A stretch of DNA of 36,885 nt from positions 1-36,885 of the forward strand of contig JBBQVO010000009.1 of assembly GCA_038211505.1 (NCBI GenBank), read 5' to 3'. A model generated the notes under the pieces. It worked only from the letters and a program-made list of their open reading frames with translations, did not search any database and was not told the origin of the DNA. Made by a program: the position numbers and the translations under genes. Each line of letters begins with the position of its first letter. Within the stretch, counting starts at the first letter, position 1. This document shows, in pieces, positions 16,061-23,480 of this stretch. This DNA comes from JBBQVO01 sp038211505. Lineage in GTDB: Bacteria; Chloroflexota; Dehalococcoidia; DSTF01; JACRBR01.

Positions 16061-16533
16061 ACGAATCGCACGCCGATCTCCAAACAGCGTTGAAGGAAGC
16101 GGCGGCAATGGTGGCTGACCTGCCCGAGGAGTTGCGTTCCGTAGCGTTCCAAGAAGCGTTCCGCTCTCTTCGCGGAACCGCCGCGGCCGCTGCGGTACAG
16201 CCCTCTCCCCGGCGCGCGCCGGAAGCATCGGCACAGTCCGAAATGCCCGACGCCGATCTCGTCGCACGACGGGGTGAGCGGCTTCACAAAATCGCCTATG
16301 CCGTTTATCGCATTGCTGCCGACGGCGGTGTTTGCACGACCGGTGCGATCAAGACGTACCTCAGCCAGCAACTTGCCACGAAGATCAAGGCGAACGGCGT
16401 ACCAGACGTGCTGAAGGCAAGTACGCCGAGATATTTCCAGCGCCAGCGGGACGGGCGAGAGTTCTCCTACGAACTCACCGACAAGGGAATCGCTATGTTG
16501 GTGGAGTTCGGTCGGATGCAGGCGGCGGACTGA
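16057..16533 (+). CDS. Cassette gene 2: winged-helix-like protein of unknown function
   Basis: 158-residue protein starting with GTG that overlaps gene 1 by four bases. Residues 1-45 are helical (NESHADLQTALKEAAAMVAD). They are followed by an Ala/Pro/Ser linker (residues about 46-68) and a C-terminal winged-helix-like domain. That domain comprises ERLHKIAYAVYRIAADGG, TTGAIKTYLSQQLATKI, VPDVLKASTPRYFQRQRDG and the wing EFSYELTDKGIAMLVEF. The final 'YxLTxKG' pattern is common at the end of winged helices. The ORF ends in TGATG, shared with gene 3. No catalytic motif. Probable partner or regulator of the gene 3 effector; function unknown. Confidence 0.75.
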   Translation: MNESHADLQTALKEAAAMVADLPEELRSVAFQEAFRSLRGTAAAAAVQPSPRRAPEASAQSEMPDADLVARRGERLHKIAYAVYRIAADGGVCTTGAIKTYLSQQLATKIKANGVPDVLKASTPRYFQRQRDGREFSYELTDKGIAMLVEFGRMQAAD

Positions 16534-17372
16534 TGACCAATGCGCGGCTGAGGCTGCAACGGCTCTCGACCCAAGCCGATCAAGTCCTCGTCGTGGCTCA
16601 CCTCGCGGCCCTGCGAGCGGATACGGGCGCGTTCCGTCCGTCTGATGTGAAGGCGTTGTTCGCTGCCCTACGAGTACCGGGGCCGAGCAACGTCCCCAAC
16701 GTGCTTTCGAGGCTCTCAACGCGCGGGCTGGTACTCAGCCTCGGCGGCGCGAGTTGGACACTCACCCCCGAAGGGGAAGAGGCAGTGGCCGCGCTCGCGA
16801 TAGGTTGGAGCGCGGCAGACCTGCAAACCGAGTACGCCGCTGACTTCGCGCAGAGTCAGCATCATACGATACCCGCTGAACTCGCACCGACGCGTTTGAT
16901 GGAGCCGTTGTCTCGATTCCTTGAGGCGTTCGCGTTTGAAAGGAATGTGTTCGGCATAAGCCGGTATCCCCGACCATTGGTTGCCGACGACCCGGTGCCA
17001 GCCACTTTCGCGACGGCGCGAGAGATCATGGCTGAATACGGGCTAAACTTTCATCTTGCTTCTGACCGCGCCGTCGCAGACGAAATGTGGCCGAATGTAT
17101 CCGCGTTGATGTGGGGCTGCCGCTTTGGCATCGTCGTCGTCGAGGACACCGCAAATGAGGGCGTCAACACCAACGTGTTGATCGAACTGGGCGCGATGCT
17201 CATGACTGGACGCCGCTGCGTCTTCTTACGCGATAAATCGGTGGAGCGTGTGCCATCTGATCTCGTGGGCCACATCCGAAAGGACGTTGACTTGAGAGAT
17301 CAGGCAACGGTCGTTGCCGCGTTGCACGACTGGTGTGACAACGACTTGCTAATCTCCACCAGCGCTCACTGA
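16533..17372 (+). CDS. Cassette gene 3: winged helix fused to TIR/deoxyribosyltransferase-like domain
   Basis: 279-residue protein; the ATG at 16533 overlaps the previous stop. Residues about 1-90 form a winged-helix-like domain (SDVKALFAALRVP, NVPNVLSRLSTRGLV, SWTLTPEGEEAVAAL), the same plan as the two upstream products. Residues about 125-270 look like a nucleotide-processing Rossmann-type domain: strand VFGISRYP, helix FATAREIMAEYGL, strand FHLASD, helix VADEMWPNVSALMWGC, strand RFGIVVVED, then NTNVLIELGAMLMTGRRCVF and PSDLVGHI. The 'NVxxELGxxLxxGR..flrD' arrangement with Glu218 recalls TIR-like (PF10137-type) effectors and nucleoside deoxyribosyltransferases, which cleave N-glycosidic bonds of NAD or nucleosides. 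Enzyme activity is an inference; the fold call is moderate. Confidence 0.7.
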   Translation: MTNARLRLQRLSTQADQVLVVAHLAALRADTGAFRPSDVKALFAALRVPGPSNVPNVLSRLSTRGLVLSLGGASWTLTPEGEEAVAALAIGWSAADLQTEYAADFAQSQHHTIPAELAPTRLMEPLSRFLEAFAFERNVFGISRYPRPLVADDPVPATFATAREIMAEYGLNFHLASDRAVADEMWPNVSALMWGCRFGIVVVEDTANEGVNTNVLIELGAMLMTGRRCVFLRDKSVERVPSDLVGHIRKDVDLRDQATVVAALHDWCDNDLLISTSAH

Positions 17373-17399
17373 ATGGTCATGACAAGCATCGGTGCCGCC

Positions 17400-17702
17400 G
17401 GTGTCGTATGCCGTTGAATGTGGATGCGGATCATGAATGGGCTGACGGATGGGGTTGAGGTGCGGGTGTACGCGACGGATCCGCTGTCGTCGAACACGGA
17501 TGGCGACGTCTGCGGCGATGCGCGGGAGGTGGCGTCGGTGGATGCGAATACGACGGTGAATTCGAGCGATCTGCTGGCGGTGGCGCTGGCGTTCGGGCCG
17601 AAGACGACGCCGGGGTACATCGCGGATATGGATATGAATAAGAACGGGGTGGTGAACTCGACGGATCTGTTGTTTGTGGCTTCGCACTTCGGTTCTTGTT
17701 AG
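17400..17702 (+). pseudogene. 3' relic of a thrombospondin-3/dockerin-type gene
   Basis: The last approximately 95 codons match the C-terminus of the NHL-repeat protein at 9207-12005: TSP3 units, then VNSSDLLAVALAFGP and DMNKNGVVNSTDLLFVASHFGSC, ending in TAG. The signal peptide and all upstream domains are missing. At about 17436 one extra A breaks the frame: VDADH reads in one frame and GLTDGVEVRVYATDP in the next. DNA identity to the other gene is low, so this is an old paralogue, not a recent copy. It starts within about 30 bp of the cassette's last stop, suggesting the cassette replaced or split its 5' part. Confidence 0.75.
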
Positions 17703-18190
17703 GGGGTCCACGAAGGGCCACGAAGGAGCACGAAGAGATCGACGGGGGAGGAACCACCCGCGCTCGCGGCTCGCGGGGCGATGCAGATTTCACCCGCGCT
17801 CATAGCTCGCGGGGCGATGCGGATCTCACAGATTCTTGGGATCGTGGTTGGGGGATGCGGTTGTTGATGAGCGGGAGTGATGGTGGGTGTGGGAGCGACT
17901 TGAGGGGGAACCACGAAGGGCCACGAGGAGCACGAAGGGATCGACGGGGGGGAACCACCCGCGCTCGCAACTCGCGGGGCGACGCGGATTTCACGGAAGT
18001 GATTGAACCACCCAGCCGGGGTGGTTTCTCTTTGTCCGCCTCCGTGAGATCAGCGTATGCGCATCGCTCTCGCGAGGGGCGAGCGGGGGTGGTTTCTTCG
18101 GGTGTCAACTAGACAGTGATGGGTTGCGATCTTTGTGAGGTTGACGTGGGGGCATCGACGCGCGGGGGTGGCGCGCGTACGATCGGATTG
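17703..18190. other. Repeat-bearing intergenic spacer
   Basis: No credible gene. An approximately 85-bp unit occurs at 17705-17792 and again at 17910-17994. It starts CCACGAAGGGCCACGA, continues through ATCGACGGGGG, GAACCACCCGCGCTCGC and CTCGCGGGGCGA, and ends near ATTTCAC. A third partial copy of its second half (CTCGCGGGGCGATGCGGATC) lies at about 17807-17827. CACGAAG-type motifs recur at 33989-34125. Confidence 0.7.
18006..18031 (+). terminator. Rho-independent terminator-like hairpin
   Basis: AACCACCC, a 5-nt loop and GGGTGGTT, followed by TCTCTTT. It would end transcription coming from the cassette or relic, before the ComB-family gene. Confidence 0.55.
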
Positions 18191-18958
18191 ATGAGGATTA
18201 CGGTTGCGCTGACGCCGAAGCTGCTGCGGTATCCGCGGATGCATGCGGTCGCGGTTGTCGATGTGCTGCGGGCGACGACGTCGGCGATCACAATGCTCGA
18301 CAACGGGCTGTTGCGGGCGATCGTCAGCGACAACATTCAACAGGCACGCCGGCTGGCGCTCAACAACTTCTCATTGTTGTGCGGCGAGGTGCGGGCGCAA
18401 CCGCCGGCGGGGTTCGATTACGGGAACTCGCCGGCGGAGTTCTCGGAGCTGTCGTTCAAAGGGAAGTCGGCGGTGCTGTTTACGACGAACGGCACGCGGG
18501 CGATGATTGCGTCGGCGGAGGCGCCGGTGGTCGTCGCGGCGGCGCTCGTCAACCGGCAGGCGGCGGCGGAGCGTCTGCTGGCGGAGGCGGCGCGGCGAAA
18601 GATCGATGTGGCGATCGTGTGCGCGGGGGTGGAGCGGGGGACGGCGTTCAGTCTTGAGGATACGGCGGCGGCGGGGGCGATCGTGGAGGCGGCGCGGGAT
18701 CTCGATCCTTCGGTGCACATGACGGACGAGTCGTGGGCGGCGTTTCATCTGTGGCGGTGGTATCGGGGGGACGCGGAGCGGGCGTTCCGGCACTCGGCGC
18801 ACGGTCGGGCGCTGGCGCAGCTGGGGTTTCATCGCGATCTGGCGTATGCGGCGCAGGTGGATGTGACGCGGACGGTGCCGCTGTTGTATCACGACGGTGA
18901 TGTGTGTGTGCTGCGGTCGCGGGCGCCGCGGGCGCGCGGGGCGGCTGTTAGCGGATAG
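18191..18958 (+). CDS. comB: ComB-family 2-phosphosulfolactate phosphatase-like protein
   Basis: 255 residues from the ATG at 18191; the family does not have the 25 extra residues of the longer frame. ComB hydrolyses 2-phosphosulfolactate to sulfolactate in coenzyme M synthesis (EC 3.1.3.71), using Mg2+. Motifs are VVDVLRATTSAITMLDNG near the N-terminus, CGEVRAQPPAGFDYGNSP, LFTTNGTRAM and CAGVERGTAFSLEDTAAAGA. ComB homologues are common in bacteria that do not make coenzyme M, and no other com or sulfolactate gene is present here, so the in vivo substrate is uncertain. The C-terminus ends in an Arg/Ala-rich tail. It is a single-gene unit. Confidence 0.88.
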   Translation: MRITVALTPKLLRYPRMHAVAVVDVLRATTSAITMLDNGLLRAIVSDNIQQARRLALNNFSLLCGEVRAQPPAGFDYGNSPAEFSELSFKGKSAVLFTTNGTRAMIASAEAPVVVAAALVNRQAAAERLLAEAARRKIDVAIVCAGVERGTAFSLEDTAAAGAIVEAARDLDPSVHMTDESWAAFHLWRWYRGDAERAFRHSAHGRALAQLGFHRDLAYAAQVDVTRTVPLLYHDGDVCVLRSRAPRARGAAVSG

Positions 18959-18963
18959 CCGAT

Positions 18964-19008
18964 AGCTGTTGGCTGTTGGCTGTTGGCTGTTGGCCGTTGG
19001 CCGTTGGC
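18964..19008. repeat. Heptanucleotide tandem repeat (TGTTGGC)n
   Basis: About six copies of a 7-bp unit, the last ones with a C substitution (CGTTGGC), directly after the ComB-family stop codon. Confidence 0.85.
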
Positions 19009-19022
19009 ACGGCGAAACATCA

Positions 19023-19080
19023 AAGAGCAAAGAGCACAGAGCACAGAGCACAGAGCACAGAGCACAGAGCACAGAGCAAA
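19023..19080. repeat. Heptanucleotide tandem repeat (AGAGCAC)n
   Basis: About eight copies of a second, unrelated 7-bp unit, with AGAGCAA variants at both ends. It lies 15 bp after the first array and may vary in copy number. Confidence 0.85.
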
Positions 19081-19188
19081 GGTCGCGGCGCGGCGCGCGC
19101 TGGCGTGGTTGGCGCTGGTGTGGTCGGGGCGACGCTAGCACGGTGTGTCTTGATGCGCGGACAGGTGTCTGGCTGCGCGCGTAGGGCG

Positions 19189-19944
19189 TTAGCGGATGGT
19201 GCGATCGTTGCGCATGCGGGTGGCGGCTTCGACTAGGACGAGGGTCATCATTGAGGCGGCGACGGGGAGAGCGGCGACGAAGAAGCATGCGACGACGGCG
19301 CCGATGACGGTGTCGAAGCCGGTGATGAGGCCGAGGCTCGCGGTGGCGATCGCCGGGGCGAGGACGGCGAGCCAGAGCGCGGCGATGCGGCGCGGGGCAT
19401 CGCGGACGATGGCGTGGCTGACGCGGTCGGCGTGCCGCCACGAGAGATCCTGGTCGAAGATCGCGGGGATGGCGACGAGGCGGGGGAAGGCGTACCAGGC
19501 GCCGGCCGCGACGATCGCGGCGACGATGGTGACGTGCGGCACGGGGCCGAGATCGTGGGCGAACGCGGCGCCGGCGTAGCTGGCGGCCCAGAGCGCGGCG
19601 ATCAGTGGCAGCCACGGGATGATGATGAAAGCGAAGCGTCGCGCGGCGGTGGCGAACGCTGTCGCGGCGTCGGGTTGAAGCTGATTGGCGCCGACGCAGA
19701 GGGCGGCGGTGGCGGCGGCGTAGGTGAAGAGGGCGATCAGGATCAGCAGCGGCGCGATGAGCGACATGGCGAACGGGCCACGCATCAAGCCCGGCACGAG
19801 CACGACGAGCGCGGCCGGTACGGCGCCGATGAGCGCGATGAAGGCGTATTCGGACGCGTCCTGGCGCAAGATCGCGATCGTCTCATCGGCAATCTCGATG
19901 AGCGGCCGCGTGTCATCGTCGACCCGTGCGAATGCTTTCGCCAT
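19189..19944 (-). CDS. Polytopic membrane protein of unknown function
   Basis: 251 residues from the ATG at 19944, preceded by AGGGGA. The frame stays open far upstream only because it runs antisense to the DNA-glycosylase gene. About six membrane segments are visible (for example IALIGAVPAALVVLVPGLM, SLIAPLLILIALFTYAAATA, FIIIPWLPLIAALWAASYAG). The N-terminus is cytosolic and charged (RVDDDTRPLIEIADETIAIL). The pattern resembles glycerophosphodiester phosphodiesterase membrane-domain/YciC-type proteins of unknown role; this is a weak similarity by eye. It is divergent from the glycosylase gene, 105 bp away. Confidence 0.7.
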   Translation of the reverse strand: MAKAFARVDDDTRPLIEIADETIAILRQDASEYAFIALIGAVPAALVVLVPGLMRGPFAMSLIAPLLILIALFTYAAATAALCVGANQLQPDAATAFATAARRFAFIIIPWLPLIAALWAASYAGAAFAHDLGPVPHVTIVAAIVAAGAWYAFPRLVAIPAIFDQDLSWRHADRVSHAIVRDAPRRIAALWLAVLAPAIATASLGLITGFDTVIGAVVACFFVAALPVAASMMTLVLVEAATRMRNDRTIR

Positions 19945-20049
19945 GGCGTGCGTGTCCCCTGTGTGCTTCCCCTTGCAGGATCGTCGGCGGGCGGGCGCGG
20001 ATCTGGTGCGTTTCTCGCATCGCAGCGCCAACTTCGCTAGGGTGGCTGC

Positions 20050-20877
20050 ATGCCGGAGATACCCGACCTTGAAGCGATTCGCGGCTTCCTCAACGAGCGC
20101 ATCGTCGGCGCCGAATGTACGGAGGCGGCGGTGCTGATCCCGCACGTCGTCCGCACGACGGCGGCGGACTTTTCGGCGACGCTCACCGGCAACCGCTTCG
20201 GCACCGTGCTGCGGCGCGGCAAGTTTCTGCTCTTCGCGCTCGCCGACGAGAGCGTGATGATCATCAATCCGATGCTCAAGGGGCGCTTCCAGTACGTGCA
20301 GCCGTCGTACAAGAAGGCCGCGAAGACGTGCGTGATCCTGACGCTCGACAACGGCTGGCAGCTGCGCTATGCCGATCAGCTGCTGATGGGCAAGGTCTAC
20401 GTCGTGCCGGCGGATCAGGTGATGTCCGTGCCGATGTTCGCGGACATGGGGCCGGACGCGCTCGAGATCTCGGAAGAGGACTTTCGCGCGCGCATCCGGA
20501 AGTTCACGGGCCAGATCAAGAACATCCTCACGAACCACAAGTTCATCGCCGGCATCGGCAACGCCTACGCCGACGAGGTGCTCTTCGAGGCGCGCATCAA
20601 CCCGTTCCGCAAGCGCACGGCGCTCTCGGACGACGACATCGGCGCTCTCTACCGCGGCATGCACAAGACGATGGATCGCTCGATCCCGATCCTGCGCGAG
20701 CACTTTCGAGAAGAGCTCGACTATCAGGAGTGGCGCGATCATCTGAAGATTCACCGCAAAGGCGCGCCACCGGGCGCCGAGAAGGACGTCGGCCGCTGCC
20801 CCCGCTGCGGCACGCACATCACGGAGATCTCGCCGAACCAGCGCATCACCAGCTATTGCCGCATGTGCCAGGTGTAG
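20050..20877 (+). CDS. mutM: Formamidopyrimidine-DNA glycosylase family (MutM/Nei)
   Basis: Base-excision repair glycosylase/AP lyase, 275 residues. The N-terminus MPEIPDLE supplies the catalytic Pro2 and Glu3 after Met removal. The conserved Lys of the beta-hairpin is in RRGKFLLF. The helix-two-turn-helix region contains the family's GIGNAYADEVLFEARI block. A C-terminal zinc finger is present (CPRCG...ITSYCRMCQ) with all four Cys. PDLE instead of PELPE, and other differences from E. coli Fpg, leave open whether it prefers 8-oxoguanine (Fpg) or oxidised pyrimidines (Nei). It is divergent from the membrane protein gene. Confidence 0.92.
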   Translation: MPEIPDLEAIRGFLNERIVGAECTEAAVLIPHVVRTTAADFSATLTGNRFGTVLRRGKFLLFALADESVMIINPMLKGRFQYVQPSYKKAAKTCVILTLDNGWQLRYADQLLMGKVYVVPADQVMSVPMFADMGPDALEISEEDFRARIRKFTGQIKNILTNHKFIAGIGNAYADEVLFEARINPFRKRTALSDDDIGALYRGMHKTMDRSIPILREHFREELDYQEWRDHLKIHRKGAPPGAEKDVGRCPRCGTHITEISPNQRITSYCRMCQV

Positions 20878-20970
20878 GGTTTAGGGGGTTAGTCGTTGGG
20901 GGCTTGACGAATTCGCGGCGTCGGCGATCGCGGGCACGTGGGTTCTCGTTACGTGGCAGCGTCAGCGACC

Positions 20971-20999
20971 CGGCGCGGGCTGGAAAGCCCGCGCTACAG
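20971..20999. repeat. Dispersed palindromic repeat, family 1 (copy 2)
   Basis: CGGCGCGGGCTGGAAAGCCC then GCGCTACAG. It lies directly before the nagA ribosome site. Confidence 0.75.
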
Positions 21000-21009
21000 C
21001 GGGAGCATT

Positions 21010-22182
21010 ATGGTTCGGCACCAATTTGAAATGAACGCGATCGTCAACGCGCGCATCGTTTTCCCGGACGTTATTCGCGAAGGCGGTGTTGTCTTCGACG
21101 ACGGCGTGATCGTCGATGTGATCGGCGCGGGGGAGGCGCCGCCGGATGACGCGGATGTCGTCGACGCGCGCGGGCAGTATCTGGCGCCGGGGTTGATCGA
21201 CATTCACGTCCACGGCGGCGGCGGCTTCGACCTGATGACGGACGATCCGGAGCAAGTGCGCGGGTACGCGAAGTTCATCGCGAGGCGCGGCGTCACGTCG
21301 TTCTTGATCAGCACGTCCGGGAAGGATCACGCGCAGATCGTCGCCCGGCTTCGGGCGCTGGCGCCGATCATCGGCCACCAAGCCGGATCGGCCCGTATCG
21401 TCGGATTCCATCTCGAAGGTCCGTACATCAATCCGGTACGCAAAGGCGCGTTTCCGCCGGCGTGGCTGCGCGCGCCAAGCGTGGAGGAATACAACGAACT
21501 CGTCGATGCAGCCGGGAATTCCGTCCGGCAGATGACGCTGGCGCCCGAGCTGCCTGGCGCCCATGCGCTGATTACTGCCGTCGTGGCATCTGGCGCTACG
21601 GCCGCGATCGGCCACACGGACGCCACGTACGACGAGGCGATGCGGGCGATCGATCTTGGTGCGACGCACGTTACGCACTGCTTCAATGCGATGCGGCCGT
21701 TCGGACACCGCGACCCCGGTGTTCTCGGCGCCGTCATGTCGTGTGACGCAGTCACGGCCGAGCTGATCGGGGATGGCGCGCACGTCGACTACGTCGCGGC
21801 GCGTGTCCTCGTCAGGGCAAAGGGCGCGGACAACGTCGTCTTGATCACCGACGGCATGCCGCTCGCTGGCACGGCGGACGGCGACGGTACGTGGGAGGGC
21901 CAGCCGATCCGCGTTGAGGGCGGCAAGGCTGTGCGCATCTCCGACAACACGATCATCGGCGGCGTCATCACGCTCGATCAAACCGTCCGTAACGCTGTCG
22001 CACACCTCGACGTCGGCGTTCCGCAGGCGATCGCCATGGCGACTGCGAACGCCGCGCGGGCCATCGGCCTCGGCGACACCTACGGCACGATCGCCGCCGG
22101 CCGCGCTGCCGACCTGGTTCTCCTCGATGAGCGGCTGTTCGTCACGGCCGTGTGGTCGGCCGGGGCGGCAATTCCCTTGTAG
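21010..22182 (+). CDS. nagA: N-acetylglucosamine-6-phosphate deacetylase
   Basis: Cytosolic amidohydrolase that converts GlcNAc-6-phosphate to glucosamine-6-phosphate (EC 3.5.1.25) in amino-sugar and cell-wall recycling; 390 residues. GGGAG precedes the ATG at 21010, while the longer frame runs back through a repeat. Motifs are GLIDIHVHGGGGFDLMTDD (HxH), HLEGPYINPVRKGAF with the metal-binding Glu, GHTDATYDEA and THCFNAMRPFGHRDPG (metal His residues), and ITDGMPLAGT with the catalytic Asp. All expected residues are present. nagB is not in the window. It converges with the 3D-domain gene on a strong palindrome. Confidence 0.95.
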   Translation: MVRHQFEMNAIVNARIVFPDVIREGGVVFDDGVIVDVIGAGEAPPDDADVVDARGQYLAPGLIDIHVHGGGGFDLMTDDPEQVRGYAKFIARRGVTSFLISTSGKDHAQIVARLRALAPIIGHQAGSARIVGFHLEGPYINPVRKGAFPPAWLRAPSVEEYNELVDAAGNSVRQMTLAPELPGAHALITAVVASGATAAIGHTDATYDEAMRAIDLGATHVTHCFNAMRPFGHRDPGVLGAVMSCDAVTAELIGDGAHVDYVAARVLVRAKGADNVVLITDGMPLAGTADGDGTWEGQPIRVEGGKAVRISDNTIIGGVITLDQTVRNAVAHLDVGVPQAIAMATANAARAIGLGDTYGTIAAGRAADLVLLDERLFVTAVWSAGAAIPL

Positions 22183-22355
22183 TGCACAAGGGATCTCGGA
22201 CGCTCGACGGATCGTTGTGTCTGGCGATGTGGTGATGGGTTCGGCGTTGCCGGGCCGCACGGCCGAGGGCGGCCGTGCGGCGACGAAGCTGCACCGACGC
22301 GCCACACGGCCATCCGCAACGATCCCTTGTGCGGAGAGCCTTATTCCCTCGCAAC

Positions 22356-22395
22356 AAACAAGAACGCCGGACATCGATGTCCGGCGTTCTTGTTT
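22356..22395. terminator. Bidirectional terminator: 40-bp perfect palindrome
   Basis: Left arm AAACAAGAACGCCGGACATC is exactly the reverse complement of the right arm; the outer ends give A- and T-rich flanks on both strands. It sits between the convergent nagA and 3D-domain genes, as expected for a shared terminator. Confidence 0.85.
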
Positions 22396-22417
22396 GCCCG
22401 ATTGCGGCGAATGTCCG

Positions 22418-23317
22418 TTAGTTGACGATCGTGATGTCCGTCATCGTGCTGCCGAGCGAACTCTGCCAGGCGATGCCGTCCGACGTGTTATCGAAGTACA
22501 CATCGATCCACGTCGGGGCGAGTGAGCCGCGGTCGAGGCACTCGTATACGCGACCGGTCGGGTCGCCGTCGATCGTCAGCTTCGTGCCGAACGGCAGGTT
22601 GGAGCTGCACGCCACGGCGCCGGCGAACGGCGAACCGCCGCTGGCGAGATGGTTGCAGAAGCCCCCGCCGGGGCCGGTGCAGCCGTAGATCGTGATCCGC
22701 GCCCGGATCACGGTGCCGGGCGAGATGCCCGATGACACGCCGAGACCGTGCGCCGCCGCTCCGCCCTGCCAGCTGCTGCTGGGGTCGTACGGGATGGCGT
22801 TGGCTTCGGCGGCCGCTGCGGCCGCTTGCTGGTCGGCGAGGATGTGCATTGCCTTCATGACGTCCCATTTGCGCTGTTCGTCCATGCCGGCGAGCAGCGC
22901 CGCTCCCAGCTGGCCCGCCGATGGCGCGGCCGAGGCGTAGGAGCGCTCCCAGTTGCCGCCGACGCCGGAAGCCGACCGCAGCTCGGCCGAGGGTCCGTAG
23001 ACCTGCGGGACCGAAGACGTCGTGCGGAGGCTGCTGGCCAGCGTTGTGAGCGCCGGTATCCCTGCCGCAAGCAGCAGGACGGCAACTCCGATGAGTGTGG
23101 CGATCCCGAGCCTGCGGCCGAGAAGGTCGCGGGCTGCGGGGCTATCGCCCGCCTGGCCGCCGAACGCGGGCACAGGGACGGGCATGGCTTGTGGAATGGC
23201 TTCGACCAAGACCGGCGTGAGCCTTCGGTCGTTCACCAGCGCCAGGCCGACGGATGCGGCTGTTCCGGCGACCATCATGGCCGCCCTGGCGCCTGAAACG
23301 AGTCCTCGATTACTCAG
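22418..23317 (-). CDS. Membrane-anchored 3D-domain cell-wall protein
   Basis: 299 residues if translation starts at the CTG at 23317, which lies 5 nt after GGAGGG. The nearest ATG codons are about 40-45 bp further in (ATGATG in AAMMVAG) and have no ribosome site. A membrane helix lies around residues 75-95 (IATLIGVAVLLLAAGIPALT). It is followed by a low-complexity Ala/Ser region and a C-terminal 3D/double-psi barrel domain: RARITIYGCTGPGG, LPFGTKLTIDG, CLDRGSLAPTWIDVYF. The three Asp that name the 3D domain are present, and Cys pairs suggest disulfides outside the cell. Such domains occur in MltA-, RlpA- and resuscitation-type peptidoglycan enzymes; activity here is inferred. Its own promoter and an approximately 145-nt leader precede it. 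Confidence 0.85.
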   Translation of the reverse strand: MSNRGLVSGARAAMMVAGTAASVGLALVNDRRLTPVLVEAIPQAMPVPVPAFGGQAGDSPAARDLLGRRLGIATLIGVAVLLLAAGIPALTTLASSLRTTSSVPQVYGPSAELRSASGVGGNWERSYASAAPSAGQLGAALLAGMDEQRKWDVMKAMHILADQQAAAAAAEANAIPYDPSSSWQGGAAAHGLGVSSGISPGTVIRARITIYGCTGPGGGFCNHLASGGSPFAGAVACSSNLPFGTKLTIDGDPTGRVYECLDRGSLAPTWIDVYFDNTSDGIAWQSSLGSTMTDITIVN

Positions 23318-23329
23318 ACAGTCCCTCCT

Positions 23330-23474
23330 TATCACTTTGCGGGGGATGGATTCCGATAGTTCTGCCTCTCCCCGCCGGTGAAAACGTCCGCACAAGGCCC
23401 GGTAATGACTCCGGGGCTTGACAAGAAAGTTTCTCGCTCAGGTTGGGGCGGCCCCAGCGAATGAGGCCCAAAAC
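23330..23474 (-). promoter_or_regulatory. Structured 5' leader of the 3D-domain gene, class unknown
   Basis: The roughly 145-nt leader can form several GC-rich stems. One is CGCT-GGGGCCGCCCC-AACCTG-AGCG; another pairs GCCCCGG with CCGGGC; a last pairs GCGGGG with CCCCGC just before the ribosome site. I could not match it to a known riboswitch class. Confidence 0.4.
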
Positions 23475-23480
23475 GGGCTG

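Noticed and set aside
15674..17372. Cassette considered as a restriction-modification, CBASS or Thoeris system
   Set aside because: No methyltransferase, nuclease, cyclic-nucleotide synthase (CD-NTase) or ThsA/ThsB-like pair is visible, so it does not fit a known class by eye.
17696..18112. Plus-strand ORF of 138 codons after the dockerin relic
   Set aside because: It is built from the duplicated CACGAAG/TCGCGGGGCGA repeats and runs through a terminator-like hairpin.
19023..19080. Short regular repeats considered as a CRISPR array
   Set aside because: The units are 7 bp and contiguous, without spacers, and no cas gene is nearby.
19189..20817. A 542-codon minus-strand open frame covering the DNA-glycosylase gene
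   Set aside because: Only its last 251 codons look like a protein (membrane helices); the rest is the Arg/Val-rich antisense of the glycosylase gene. The true start is the ATG at 19944.
23330..23474. Leader of the 3D-domain gene as a second ydaO or a GEMM (c-di-GMP) riboswitch
   Set aside because: Neither the GCCGAAUCC/GCUAACC blocks of ydaO nor the GGCAAACC/GCAAAGCC blocks of GEMM are present, so it is left as structured and of unknown class.
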